This document shows positions 17,557-28,234 of a DNA stretch of 64,000 nucleotides, piece after piece (position 1 is the first letter of the stretch; each line of letters begins with the position of its first letter). Under the pieces are notes generated by a model. The model was not told where the DNA came from, searched no databases, and was given only the letters and a program-made list of their open reading frames with translations. Source of the DNA: Neisseria arctica (GTDB lineage Bacteria; Pseudomonadota; Gammaproteobacteria; Burkholderiales; Neisseriaceae); contig NZ_CP091510.1 of NCBI RefSeq assembly GCF_022870905.1, positions 124,001 through 188,000 on the forward strand, in the 5' to 3' direction. A program made the position numbers and the translations under genes.

Positions 17557-18117
17557 TCCAAAATCCTTTCGTGATCGCAGGATCTAAGGGAGAGTTACTT
17601 TTTATGTGGAAGAAAAGTTGGTTACTCTCTATCTTGCGTACTAAATTTTTTCTAATTTTTATCAGAGTTGTAATTTTTTGTATAGTTTTTTTAATTCAGT
17701 TTTAATAAGTAGATCAAAAATAGCTTTTACTTCCATTTTAGTTTTGGCAGCATTGAGTTAGGAGGAAGAAAAAATGTTGTTATCTTTTATCGAAATGCTG
17801 TCGGACAGTATAATATGGATGTTTGTTTGAGAGGCTAGAGATGTTTATAACTTTCTCTCTAGGTCATTAACAGTGAATTGTTTGTGGGTAGATAAAATAC
17901 ATCATAGATTGATAATTTATCTACTTAGGTTGGCAGTTTTTATGCGAGCAATGATTTTTTAGATCGCTATTAGTTTTCAATAGCAGAATAGATATTTTGA
18001 CCTGCTTCTAATGAAGTTCTATGTGGCGCATTAATATGGTTTAACCATACTTTAAGTAGGAATTATTGAGGCCATCTGAAAATAAGGGAAATTCTTTCAG
18101 ATGGCCTGATATAAAAA
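17557..18117. other. AT-rich spacer between the lipoprotein gene and obgE
   Basis: 561 bp without a supportable gene. It must hold the promoter of the lipoprotein-lipase unit (not resolvable by eye) and the obgE terminator (18069-18107). An 18-codon plus-strand frame (17774-17830) has a strong AGGAGG-type ribosome binding site at 17760-17765. On the minus strand a short frame ending ...SLEAGQNIYSAIEN (about 17976-18056) could be a decayed gene end, but chance is as likely. Confidence 0.45.
18069..18107 (-). terminator. terminator after obgE with altered uptake-sequence core
   Basis: 13 bp arms (18069-18081 and 18095-18107) of AGGCCATCTGAAA. Both arms carry the same G-to-A change in the uptake core (GCCATCTGAA), so pairing is kept although the uptake motif is lost. 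Confidence 0.7.
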
Positions 18118-19379
<1,262 letters not shown>

Positions 19380-19444
19380 AAATTGGCCGCTTCTGTAAAC
19401 GGAGGGTTTGCAGAAGCGGCGTTTTCAGGTCGATCGGGTGTTGG

Positions 19445-22400
19445 TTAGTCGAAACGGATAATGTATTTCAGCTCACCGCCCGAAGATGAGGTGCCGACAC
19501 GGGCAATGGCTTGTATTGCACGGGTCAGTTGGTAAATCAGTTTGACCGATTGGTCGGCACTGGTGACGCCGTATTCATATCCGAGATACAACTCGTTGGT
19601 TAATTGTTTGCCAATGGTTAACACTTGCTCCGCAGGGTTGAGTTCTCCTGTTTGGGCATTACGTGTTCGTTGGCTGGTGAAGCCGAAGTCGTCTACTAAG
19701 CCGATGCGGTCGTTAATTTGCCCAGCTAAAAGCGCTCCGGCTGCTGCGGACAGAGTTGCTTCGTCACTATCGCTACCGCTGCTTGGGCGGTTGAGAATCA
19801 GCCAAGACAGTTTGTCTTTCTCACTCATCGGTTCATCGGCCACTAAGGTGATACGCGGGTTGTTGAGGCTACCCAATACTTCGATACCTGCACCTACCGG
19901 CGACATTCGGCGTTCGGCACGAATGTTGAGGTTGGGATCGGAAAGCGGGCCGACAAAAGAGATGTTACCTTTGCTAATTTCCAGATTTTGCCCGTAAGCT
20001 TTGTAGCGACCTTTGGTAACGCGTACTGTGCCTACACCCTGTACGTCCTGCCCGGGTTTGGCAGCAAGGTTGAGCTGCCCGCCTAGGGTAACGTCTAAGC
20101 CTTCGCCGCTAAAGCGCACTGAGTCGTTGAGATCAAGAGTCAGGTTCATGTTGATGGGGGTACTGGTGGCCGGGGCTTTGGGAGGTTCGCCTAAGACGAC
20201 CACGTCATCTCCCAAGGTGGGCATACTGCCTTTTTGGAAGCTAAAGTAGCCTCGGTCGGCTTTTAAAGTGCCGGTAAGCAATACGCCGTCTTTTTCAGTA
20301 TAAATGAGGCGGGTATCACCACTAAGCATTAGGCGGCGATTGGGTTGGTCGAGTGTTTGGTAACGGTCAAACAGGGCGGTAACATTGACTTGCGGAGAGT
20401 TTTGGTTCAGGCCTACATTGCCACTTAGGGTAACGGTACCGCCGCGTTGGAAGCGCAGGCTGTCGATCAACCATTTTTGTCCGCTAAGGCGGGAGCGCAA
20501 AGTGCCGTTGTCGAGGAACAGACCTATTTCCCGGTTTCGGTAATAAAGGTTATCGCCGTTAAGTGTGCCGTTTAATTGGGGTATTCCCAGTCGTCCGCTA
20601 ATGGTTGCATTGCCGATCAAGCTGCCTTTCAGGCTTTGGCCGATGGGCAGCAGATTGCGGAAACGATCAAGATCGGGTGCATTGAGACGAATGCTGCCAT
20701 TAACGGGGGCTTGGGTAATATCGTTGCCGAATTGTTGGCTGATAACCAGATTGCCGTTGAGGTTACCGTAAGCGGTGACACCGTCCAACGTGCTGTCGAT
20801 TCGCCCGTTTTGGAAGCGGGTGTTGAGGGTCAGCGCGCCTAGGCCTAATGGTTGTCTGCGATGCGGCAGAATGATATCGCCGCTTTGACGGCGGATATTC
20901 AGGTAGCCGCGCGTATCTCTGCTGTAAGACAAATCCCAATCGCCGCTTAGAACCAAGTTATGCTCCAGAGGCGGGGTGTAAAAATTATGCAGCTCGGATA
21001 TCGCCAAATTGTTGGCACTGCCTTTTGTGGAGATACCACTGCGTTTGTCCCATAGAAAGCTTTGCAGATTAAGGCTGCCGCCCATTGCGGCCCATCGTGC
21101 CGCACTCATGCTGACTCTCTCCGGACCGGCTTCCAGTGTCATGCGGTTTTGAAGTTTTAGGTTGAAGGCACCGCTGATATCAAGGATATCCAGTAGGCCT
21201 TTCCATTGGTTTTGGTTGTTCAAGCCACCTTTTGCATCAATATCCAGTTTATAGTTTTTGCCTGAAAGAGCCATGTTTCCGCTACCACGGATGGTATGGT
21301 TATGGCCTGTTCCTTTGATAGCAAGGTTAACGGTATCTACTGTGGTTGGCTGTGCTTGTCCGGGAATAATAATTTTATTGCCTTGGAGTTCGACATTTAG
21401 AGGCCGGTTGTAATCGGGAGAACCTTGCAGTTTGAAGTCTAAATTGTTGACTTGAAGGGTACTGCTTAAGCGAAGATTGCGTGCCTGACCGCTGAGATTG
21501 GCTTCTATTTTGGAAGGTTCTCCGGCAATGTAACCCCTAGCCGTGAGTAAGCCGTTTAGGCCGAAGCCGAATTTGTCTAAGTCTGGAGCATTGATGTCTA
21601 GGTTTAGGCGGTCACCTGCTTTGCCAAAGCTGCCATTTGTTTTAATACGGTTGCGCCCAAGCAGGATATCGGTAACGGCTTGTGATAAGTGTTGTTGCTG
21701 GTAAAGCACATCGGCACTGCCGCGCAGTGGTACGCCTGACAAAGTGCTCGGTCCGAATAACATTTTGCCGTTGAAAACTTGCTCGGCTAGTTCGCCGGTT
21801 AATTTGATATTGCCATTTACGCTGCCGGAAGGGAAATTGGGATGCAGTTTGTTGGGGTTGAAGTTGACGCTGTTAACGGTAACGTCTAAAAGTTGTTTTT
21901 GGAAAAGCTCCAACTTCCCGGCAAATTTCATTTCACCACCGCCTTTAGGTTGGATTTTTCCTTCTTTGATCAACAGTGTTTGTTGCCCTTGGCGGGTATC
22001 GGTTGAAATGCTCAGGATACCTGTACTTGTAGCTGTACCGCTGTCGATTTGCCAAGCGGTTTCAGGATTATCGAAACTGCCGGTTGTTTTGATACTGCCG
22101 TTTAAGTTGAGCGGGAATGTTTGTGCAAGGGCATCGGTACTGGCGATATTTGTCAGGGTGGCGGTCAGATCGATTGCTCTTTCATTGGTTTGAATTTTAC
22201 CTGAGAGGTCTACTGTACCTTTTTGTAATAAGGCGGCTTTCGCTGAACTGATCGTGAGCAGGCCTTTGTTGTTTACGGTGAAATCAGCCAAGAGTGAGCG
22301 TACGGGAATTCCCTCTGTATCTACTGTGGCGGCTTGTTTGTTGGTCAAATCAATCGACCCTTCTAGTGCAATATCGTTGTTGATTACGGGTAAAAGGCTG

Positions 22401-23320
22401 GCGTTAAAAGTAAGGTCAGCCTTGGGTAGGGTCGACACAAAGGCACGAGGATTAATATTAACTCCTGTAATTTCAATACGTTCTATTTTATCGTTGAGTT
22501 GTGCTCCAAAGGGATGTACAACTGACTCTACCCAAAGACGTACATCTCCTCCCTCGATAGTGATATCGGTGGATACATCTTGCAGGGTGCCGTAAAGGCG
22601 TAGGGCGCTGTTGACAGGGGTATCGTCGAGAATGCCTTCGCCGTTGAGGATTGTGCTGATTTTGAAAGGCTTTTTGAGGGCTAGGGTGGATTCTCCATTG
22701 CCGTTGAGCCAAGGGGTTTGAATATCAGGTATGCGCAGGTGATGCAGCTGGTGGTTGTATTGGTATGACGCAAGCAGATGCTGTAGAAGCAGGGCTTGGT
22801 TTGAGCCGCTGGTAATTTTGCCCACTTCAATGCTGTCGATCGCTACTTCTATCGGTAGTTTGACACTTTCGGGCATTTTTGCCGGGGTGCTTTCTTTAGG
22901 CGGCGCATCTTTGGGTGCAATATGGATATCACCCAAAGCAATGCGGTTGATGTGCAGTTTTTTCTGCCATAGTTCTTTGGGCTGCCAAGCAAATACAATG
23001 CTAGAGATATCAAGATCGCTGCTTTCGGTTTCAATGCGCCATTTATCACCGTTGAAGCCTTTGAGGAATGTACCTTGTAGGTTTTCCGAGCGAATCTGTA
23101 CGCCAAGCCATGAAGGCAGGGTATGGAGTCCGAAACGCAGTCCTGATTCGGTTGAGATCAGCCATCCAATGAAGCCGGCTAGCGATAATAAAACAACAAA
23201 TACCGTAATTAGGATACGGCGCAGCCAATGTGTTTTTTTAGGCTGGGGGGCGTTTGCATTTTCGGGTGTTTCTGCCGGTGTTTCAGACGGCATAGTTAAG
23301 GTTTCTTGATTGGCATTCAT
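19445..23320 (-). CDS. tamB: translocation and assembly module subunit TamB
   Basis: 1,291 residues. TamB is a long, AsmA-like beta-helical protein anchored in the inner membrane that spans the periplasm; it works with TamA in outer-membrane protein assembly and lipid transport. Seen: an N-terminal membrane anchor at about residues 31-53 (WLRRILITVFVVLLSLAGFI), a very long repetitive beta-rich region, and the C-terminal DUF490/TamB domain ending in the aromatic-rich strands that bind TamA. It starts 3 bp after tamA. An AT-type uptake sequence overlaps codons 10-13 (MPSE), so Met10 is an alternative start lying in an uptake sequence. Confidence 0.94.
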   Translation of the reverse strand: MNANQETLTMPSETPAETPENANAPQPKKTHWLRRILITVFVVLLSLAGFIGWLISTESGLRFGLHTLPSWLGVQIRSENLQGTFLKGFNGDKWRIETESSDLDISSIVFAWQPKELWQKKLHINRIALGDIHIAPKDAPPKESTPAKMPESVKLPIEVAIDSIEVGKITSGSNQALLLQHLLASYQYNHQLHHLRIPDIQTPWLNGNGESTLALKKPFKISTILNGEGILDDTPVNSALRLYGTLQDVSTDITIEGGDVRLWVESVVHPFGAQLNDKIERIEITGVNINPRAFVSTLPKADLTFNASLLPVINNDIALEGSIDLTNKQAATVDTEGIPVRSLLADFTVNNKGLLTISSAKAALLQKGTVDLSGKIQTNERAIDLTATLTNIASTDALAQTFPLNLNGSIKTTGSFDNPETAWQIDSGTATSTGILSISTDTRQGQQTLLIKEGKIQPKGGGEMKFAGKLELFQKQLLDVTVNSVNFNPNKLHPNFPSGSVNGNIKLTGELAEQVFNGKMLFGPSTLSGVPLRGSADVLYQQQHLSQAVTDILLGRNRIKTNGSFGKAGDRLNLDINAPDLDKFGFGLNGLLTARGYIAGEPSKIEANLSGQARNLRLSSTLQVNNLDFKLQGSPDYNRPLNVELQGNKIIIPGQAQPTTVDTVNLAIKGTGHNHTIRGSGNMALSGKNYKLDIDAKGGLNNQNQWKGLLDILDISGAFNLKLQNRMTLEAGPERVSMSAARWAAMGGSLNLQSFLWDKRSGISTKGSANNLAISELHNFYTPPLEHNLVLSGDWDLSYSRDTRGYLNIRRQSGDIILPHRRQPLGLGALTLNTRFQNGRIDSTLDGVTAYGNLNGNLVISQQFGNDITQAPVNGSIRLNAPDLDRFRNLLPIGQSLKGSLIGNATISGRLGIPQLNGTLNGDNLYYRNREIGLFLDNGTLRSRLSGQKWLIDSLRFQRGGTVTLSGNVGLNQNSPQVNVTALFDRYQTLDQPNRRLMLSGDTRLIYTEKDGVLLTGTLKADRGYFSFQKGSMPTLGDDVVVLGEPPKAPATSTPINMNLTLDLNDSVRFSGEGLDVTLGGQLNLAAKPGQDVQGVGTVRVTKGRYKAYGQNLEISKGNISFVGPLSDPNLNIRAERRMSPVGAGIEVLGSLNNPRITLVADEPMSEKDKLSWLILNRPSSGSDSDEATLSAAAGALLAGQINDRIGLVDDFGFTSQRTRNAQTGELNPAEQVLTIGKQLTNELYLGYEYGVTSADQSVKLIYQLTRAIQAIARVGTSSSGGELKYIIRFD

Positions 23321-23323
23321 ATC

Positions 23324-25165
23324 TTAAAAGCGGGTTCCCAAGGAAATATGCCAGCGCAGTTTTTTATCGTTGTGCCCGTAGGCAATATCAAATGAGAAAG
23401 GAGCCACCGGGCTGAACCAGCGGACACCGATACCTGTACCGTGTTTTAATTCCATTTGTTTGAAATTTAATGCGGCATCGCCCATGTCATGGAATACGGC
23501 AGCGGAGAAGTTTTTGGTTACAGGGTATTGGTATTCCAAACTGGCAACGGCCACGGCGCGTTCGGGTAAAACCGAATTTCCGGGACCTTCCATGCCGATG
23601 CTGTCCAGTTCGTAACCACGAATACTGGTTGCGCCGCCGGTTCTAAACATCAGGCTTGATGGAACATTGCTGGTTTCTTTGGCATAAACATAGCCTGCTT
23701 GGCCCCGTACGACAAAAGTACCGATTTTGGTATTTTCAGGTGTGTAGTAATAGCCGGCGCGCACATTGCCCCGTGCCATCGTGGTGGAGGATAACAAAGT
23801 ACCTAATGTTGCACCGATTTTCCCGTCTAAGTAATAGCCGTTGGCAGGGCGTAACTGGGTTTCGATATTTTGGCGCTTCCAAGAGGCAGTTAGCATCGTG
23901 GCATGGCTGCGGCCGAGATCGTAATTGCTATCTGGTACGCGGCGGCTTTCGGTAATGTATTCAATGCCGAGACGGGATTCGATGCCGTCACGGTCACGCA
24001 CGCGCCAAATACCGCTGCTGAGGGTGTTTTTTTCAAGATTTTGGGTGGTAGAGCGGCTGTAGGCCACATTGGTCGTGTAGTAATGCCCGCGGTTATTGCG
24101 CGGTTGGCTGATACCGGCGGCAATGGTAGTTTCGTATTTATCGGTGTCTATGACGGCCGATCCGATATAGCCTCGGTTAAAGAGGTTGTAATGATCATAG
24201 CCGATGCGCCCTCCGGGACCGTATTCTGAATCATAGCGCAGGCCGAGCTCCAGTTTTTGGCGTTTGACTTCGGTAACGGCAACTTTCACGGGTACGCGGT
24301 CACCTTGTAAGTTATTAAAGTCGGCTTGTACGGAGGCACCTGAATAATGGCCGTCTTGCTCAAGTGCTTGCTGGTAGTCAAGTAGTTTGTCGAGATCATA
24401 AGGACTACCCGGCTGGAATTGTGCTAAGCCGCTTACTACACTTTCAGGATATCGTTTGGTACCGCTGATTTGGAAATCGCCAAAGTAAATCGGCTGTTTA
24501 CTTTCAACAGTAATACTAAGGTCAGCTTGATTTTTATTCGGATCGATCGTGGCTTGAGAATGGCTGATGGTGGCCAACGGATATTTTTTACGGGTAACGG
24601 CTGCAAGTACGGCGGTCTTGCTGTTGTCCCACTCTGTTTGGGAAAAGGTATCCCCGACCGGAAGACTCCATCTGTTTGAGCCTTCTTTATAATAATTTGC
24701 AAGGTTTTCATCTTGCAGCACATCACCCAAGATGGCGATGTTGACATTTTCAACGGTAGTTTGCGGTCCGAGCTTGATGTTCACCGTATAGCCGCTGCCG
24801 GATGGAAAAACGGTTACTTGCGAATTGAAGTAACCGCGCGTACGCAGCATAGTCTGAATTTGCTGGGGTGCATCCTCTGCGAGAAAACCGATTTGTTCAC
24901 GGTCTAATTCTTCTTCATATTGTTGGGTAATCAGAGGTAGATAAGTTGTAATAAAAGAGTGGATTTCTTCATTATCCACTTCAACTTTAACGGGATATTT
25001 TGGCTCTTTGGTTTTTTCTTCGGTATTGTCGGAAGTGGTGGCGGAATTGGAACCGGAGGAGGGAGATGCCGGTATGATATCTGCTGCAAATGTAGGTGTG
25101 CAGACCAAACTGAGAGCTGTGGGTAGAACGCTAAGCCAACGGTATTTCAGAGAAATTAAAGCCAT
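23324..25165 (-). CDS. tamA: translocation and assembly module subunit TamA
   Basis: 613 residues. This Omp85-family outer-membrane protein partners TamB. A signal peptide ends TPTFAA (about residue 28), then a Ser/Thr-rich linker, three POTRA domains (about 55-290) and a C-terminal 16-strand barrel. The barrel shows the Omp85 motif RGYELDSIG and ends in Phe (WHISLGTRF). It is followed by tamB with a 3 bp gap, so this is a tamA-tamB operon. Confidence 0.93.
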   Translation of the reverse strand: MALISLKYRWLSVLPTALSLVCTPTFAADIIPASPSSGSNSATTSDNTEEKTKEPKYPVKVEVDNEEIHSFITTYLPLITQQYEEELDREQIGFLAEDAPQQIQTMLRTRGYFNSQVTVFPSGSGYTVNIKLGPQTTVENVNIAILGDVLQDENLANYYKEGSNRWSLPVGDTFSQTEWDNSKTAVLAAVTRKKYPLATISHSQATIDPNKNQADLSITVESKQPIYFGDFQISGTKRYPESVVSGLAQFQPGSPYDLDKLLDYQQALEQDGHYSGASVQADFNNLQGDRVPVKVAVTEVKRQKLELGLRYDSEYGPGGRIGYDHYNLFNRGYIGSAVIDTDKYETTIAAGISQPRNNRGHYYTTNVAYSRSTTQNLEKNTLSSGIWRVRDRDGIESRLGIEYITESRRVPDSNYDLGRSHATMLTASWKRQNIETQLRPANGYYLDGKIGATLGTLLSSTTMARGNVRAGYYYTPENTKIGTFVVRGQAGYVYAKETSNVPSSLMFRTGGATSIRGYELDSIGMEGPGNSVLPERAVAVASLEYQYPVTKNFSAAVFHDMGDAALNFKQMELKHGTGIGVRWFSPVAPFSFDIAYGHNDKKLRWHISLGTRF

Positions 25166-25498
25166 ACAAACAAGAGGGTTAAATACGGTTAGATATAAAT
25201 TCTAACATTGTTTTTCGCTAATTGGCGCATTATGAGACGGAATAAATGATAAATAAATGATAAATTTTTTATAAACAGAAATTAGGTGAAGTGATTGTAA
25301 TAGGTTATATTGAATATTAAATAATCGGTTTTACAAAATTTATCGTAATTTTAAGCGTAATATGAGTTTTTATTGGCATTATTTTAAAATGTGATGTAGA
25401 TTGTTGGCGATTATTGCTGTTTTTGATAAATACCTGCCTTATTGGAGGTGTTTTATTTTAAAATGTTCCGTTTTTTTTAAATTATGTAAGGAGTTGTC
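25166..25498. other. divergent spacer between tamA and sstT
   Basis: 333 bp, strongly AT-rich. It must carry the promoters of tamA (minus) and sstT (plus), but I cannot single out a convincing pair of hexamers for either. No uptake sequence and no ORF are seen. AAGGAG at 25487-25492 is the sstT ribosome binding site. Confidence 0.5.
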
Positions 25499-26728
25499 AT
25501 GGCGAACGGAAATCCGGTTATCGGTGTTTTCCAACGCGTCAGTCTGGTCAAGCAGATTGTGATCGGTTTGGTGTTGGGTATCTTGTTGGCTTGGTTATGG
25601 CCGGCGGGTGGTTTGGCCGTAGGCTTGTTGGGCAATTTGTTTGTAGGGGCGCTGAAAGCGGTTGCTCCCGTATTGGTATTCGTATTGGTGATAAGCGCGA
25701 TTGCTCAGCATCAGCAAGGTAATGAAGCTTATATCAAACCGATTATCGTGTTGTATATTATCGGTACTTTTTTAGCTGCACTTTCGGCTGTGGCGGCCAG
25801 TTTCATGTTCCCGACCAATATTGTTTTGGTGCAGACGGATGCAGTCGACTTGGCCCCCCCTTCAGGTATCATTGAAGTATTGAAAACATTGCTGATGAAT
25901 CTGGTGGCCAATCCGGTGAATGCAATTGCCAATGCCAACTATATCGGTATTTTGGCCTGGGCTTTAGTGATCGGAGCGGCCTTGCGCTATGCATCGGAGC
26001 AAACTCGGCTGGTGGTGGCTGATTTGGCAGATGCCATTTCTACAGTTGTAAAATGGGTCATTAGTTTTGCGCCTTTAGGTATTTTCGGCTTGGTAGCATC
26101 TACCATTGCGGAAACCGGTTTTCACGCTTTGGCAAGCTATGCCCGCTTGTTGGTGGTATTGGTGGGCTGTATGTTGTTTATTGCCTTGGTGGTTAATCCG
26201 ATTATTGTATGGTGGAAAATCCGAAGCAATCCTTATCCGCTGGTCTTTACCTGTTTGCGTGAAAGCGGTGTGACGGCTTTCTTTACTCGCAGCTCTGCCG
26301 CAAATATTCCGGTGAATATGGCATTGGCTAAAAAGTTGAATCTGCACGAAGATACTTACTCAATCTCTATTCCTTTGGGTGCTACCATCAATATGGCGGG
26401 TGCCGCTATTACCATTACTGTTTTGGCATTGGCTGCCGCCCATACCGAAGGTATTGTGGTTGATTTTTGGATGGCAATGCTTTTGAGCTTGGTGGCAACG
26501 ATTAGTGCGTGCGGCGCGTCAGGTGTGGCAGGCGGTTCATTGCTGTTGATTCCTTTGGCATGCAGTTTGTTCGGTATTTCAAATGACGTAGCGATGCAGG
26601 TGGTTGCCGTTGGTTTCATTATCGGTGTGGTGCAGGATTCTTGCGAAACTGCTTTGAACTCTTCTACCGACGTATTGTTTACCGCAGCCGCCGATATCGG
26701 GCGCCAACGCCAAGAAGGGAATTTGTAA
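25499..26728 (+). CDS. sstT: serine/threonine:sodium symporter SstT
   Basis: 409 residues. A dicarboxylate/amino acid:cation symporter family protein of SstT type, importing serine and threonine with Na+. Seen: eight or so hydrophobic helices, the conserved [10 protein letters not shown] segment, the re-entrant serine-rich loop ([13 protein letters not shown]) and the helix 8 motif [18 protein letters not shown] with the substrate-binding Asn. Close to the 414 residues of E. coli SstT. It is monocistronic, with AAGGAG upstream and a terminator after. Confidence 0.92.
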   Translation: MANGNPVIGVFQRVSLVKQIVIGLVLGILLAWLWPAGGLAVGLLGNLFVGALKAVAPVLVFVLVISAIAQHQQGNEAYIKPIIVLYIIGTFLAALSAVAASFMFPTNIVLVQTDAVDLAPPSGIIEVLKTLLMNLVANPVNAIANANYIGILAWALVIGAALRYASEQTRLVVADLADAISTVVKWVISFAPLGIFGLVASTIAETGFHALASYARLLVVLVGCMLFIALVVNPIIVWWKIRSNPYPLVFTCLRESGVTAFFTRSSAANIPVNMALAKKLNLHEDTYSISIPLGATINMAGAAITITVLALAAAHTEGIVVDFWMAMLLSLVATISACGASGVAGGSLLLIPLACSLFGISNDVAMQVVAVGFIIGVVQDSCETALNSSTDVLFTAAADIGRQRQEGNL

Positions 26729-26760
26729 GATTATACTTACACATATTTTAGTATTGTTTA

Positions 26761-26791
26761 AGGCCATCTGAAATTTTCAGACGGCCTTTTT
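26761..26791 (+). terminator. terminator after sstT, one arm with altered uptake core
   Basis: Left arm AGGCCATCTGAAA (26761-26773), right arm TTTCAGACGGCCT (26775-26787), then TTTT. The left arm has GCCATCTGAA and the right the intact core, leaving one A-C mismatch in the stem. Confidence 0.7.
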
Positions 26792-26848
26792 CTATTGGGG
26801 CTGATATAAAATTATCATGTTCCGATTTCTTTTTGAAGGCGTCTTGCT

Positions 26849-27226
26849 ATGTTTACCGTACAGCGTATTTATGATTTTGGTGACTACCCGGCTGGTGTGT
26901 GTGCGGTTTTTGTCGACCGCCTATATCCACGTGGTATTACTAAAGAAAGGATGGCGGGCGTGGTGTGGCTAAAAGATGTTGCGCCGTCTACCCAGCTGCG
27001 TAAGTGGTATCATGAAAAGCCGGAGGCGCACTATGCCGAATTCCGTGTGAAATATTTGGCGGAATTGGAGAGTAAGGAAGCCCGGCAAGCTATTCAGGAA
27101 TTGAATGGACTATCGTCGATATATCCTGAAGTTCGTTTGCTCAGTGCCGTGAAGGAGCTGCGGCATTCGCACCTTACGGTATTACTGGAATATTTAGGAG
27201 AACCGTTTCAAACGGCTTCTTCGTGA
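26849..27226 (+). CDS. DUF488 family protein (YeaO-like)
   Basis: 125 residues, full length for the short YeaO-like branch of DUF488. Family marks seen: VDRLYPRGITKE near residue 25, WLKDVAPSTQLRKWYH, then FRVKYLAEL and a closing beta-strand segment LTVLLEYL. The Arg and Cys-poor basic pocket suggests an anion or nucleic acid ligand, but no function is established for the family. Monocistronic, convergent with secB. Confidence 0.85.
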   Translation: MFTVQRIYDFGDYPAGVCAVFVDRLYPRGITKERMAGVVWLKDVAPSTQLRKWYHEKPEAHYAEFRVKYLAELESKEARQAIQELNGLSSIYPEVRLLSAVKELRHSHLTVLLEYLGEPFQTASS

Positions 27227-27274
27227 GAGATTTTCTGAAAATATTTAGATATTTGTGGATATGCATAAATTGTT

Positions 27275-27304
27275 AAAGCCGTCTGAAAATTTTCAGACGG
27301 CTTT
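27275..27304. terminator. bidirectional uptake-sequence terminator
   Basis: Perfect 30 bp palindrome: AAAGCCGTCTGAAAA at 27275-27289 and its complement at 27290-27304. It lies between the convergent DUF488 and secB genes and can serve both. Confidence 0.8.
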
Positions 27305-27329
27305 ATTTCTTAAACTACACAGCTAGGAT

Positions 27330-27767
27330 TTATGCATTACCTGCTTGTTCGGTTTGCTGGTACATAGCCTCGAAATTAATCGGAGCGAGTAACACCGGTG
27401 GGAAACCTGCACGGGTTACAGTGCTGGATACGGCTTCGCGGGCATAAGGGAACAGAATGTTCGGACAGGCAACCGCTAACAGTAATTTCACGTCTTCTTC
27501 AGGAATGTTGGCTAAACGGAAAATGCCGCTTTGGGTTACTTCGTTCAAGAACATAACACGTTCATCGGCCAATTTGGCGGTTACGGTTACGGTTACGTCT
27601 ACATTGTAAAATTCATCTTCCAGCTTGGCACTTTCTGTGGTAACGCGCATATCTACTTCAGGTTCGCCGTTTTCCAAGAAAATACGCGGTGCGTGCGGTA
27701 CTTCCAAGGACATGTCTTTTACGTATAGTTTTTCGATACTGAATACGGGTTGCAGTTCTTCGCTCAT
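27330..27767 (-). CDS. secB: protein-export chaperone SecB
   Basis: 145 residues from the ATG at 27767; six more in-frame residues precede it but the MSEELQPVF start fits the family. SecB is a cytosolic tetramer that keeps preproteins unfolded and passes them to SecA. Seen: [19 protein letters not shown] (family-typical), EVTQSGIF, and [11 protein letters not shown] followed by the [16 protein letters not shown] signature. It lies 85 bp downstream of grxC, probably in one unit; the same pairing is common in proteobacteria. Confidence 0.95.
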   Translation of the reverse strand: MSEELQPVFSIEKLYVKDMSLEVPHAPRIFLENGEPEVDMRVTTESAKLEDEFYNVDVTVTVTAKLADERVMFLNEVTQSGIFRLANIPEEDVKLLLAVACPNILFPYAREAVSSTVTRAGFPPVLLAPINFEAMYQQTEQAGNA

Positions 27768-27852
27768 GAGGACTCTTTCTATCAAGGTTGTTAGGCTGCC
27801 GTATCAGCAGCGCAATGGAAATAAAAATTATCTGAAAAATACCTTGGTAAGG

Positions 27853-28113
27853 TTATTTTCCTGCCAGCAGATCTTGTAGTTCGCCTTTTTGATGCAGGTT
27901 ATAAAGGTCGGTAAAGCCGCCAACGTGGGTATCGCCGATAAAAATCTGCGGTACGCTGCGTTGGCCGGTTATCTGCTGCATTTCGGCATATTTTTCAGGC
28001 GATTGGTCGACACGGATTTCTTCGATTTCGGTAATGCCTTGGGATTTTAAAAATTGTTTGGCCATGGTGCAATAAGGGCAGTATGGGCCGGTGTACATTT
28101 TAATCGCTTGCAT
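27853..28113 (-). CDS. grxC: glutaredoxin 3
   Basis: 86 residues. Dithiol glutaredoxin that reduces disulfides with glutathione. The active site CPYC lies at residues 12-15, with the cis-proline motif RSVPQIFIG and the glutathione-binding GGFTDL stretch. Full length for GrxC and upstream of secB. Confidence 0.93.
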   Translation of the reverse strand: MQAIKMYTGPYCPYCTMAKQFLKSQGITEIEEIRVDQSPEKYAEMQQITGQRSVPQIFIGDTHVGGFTDLYNLHQKGELQDLLAGK

Positions 28114-28234
28114 AATCGAATACTCTTGGTGTGTCGGATTGTTATCGTTATACCTTTATATGAGGGTACGCGGCCAATTTGCAAGTGTACCGCGGAGCTT
28201 CTATGATTGCCGCTACCATAGCATAAATTTAAGA

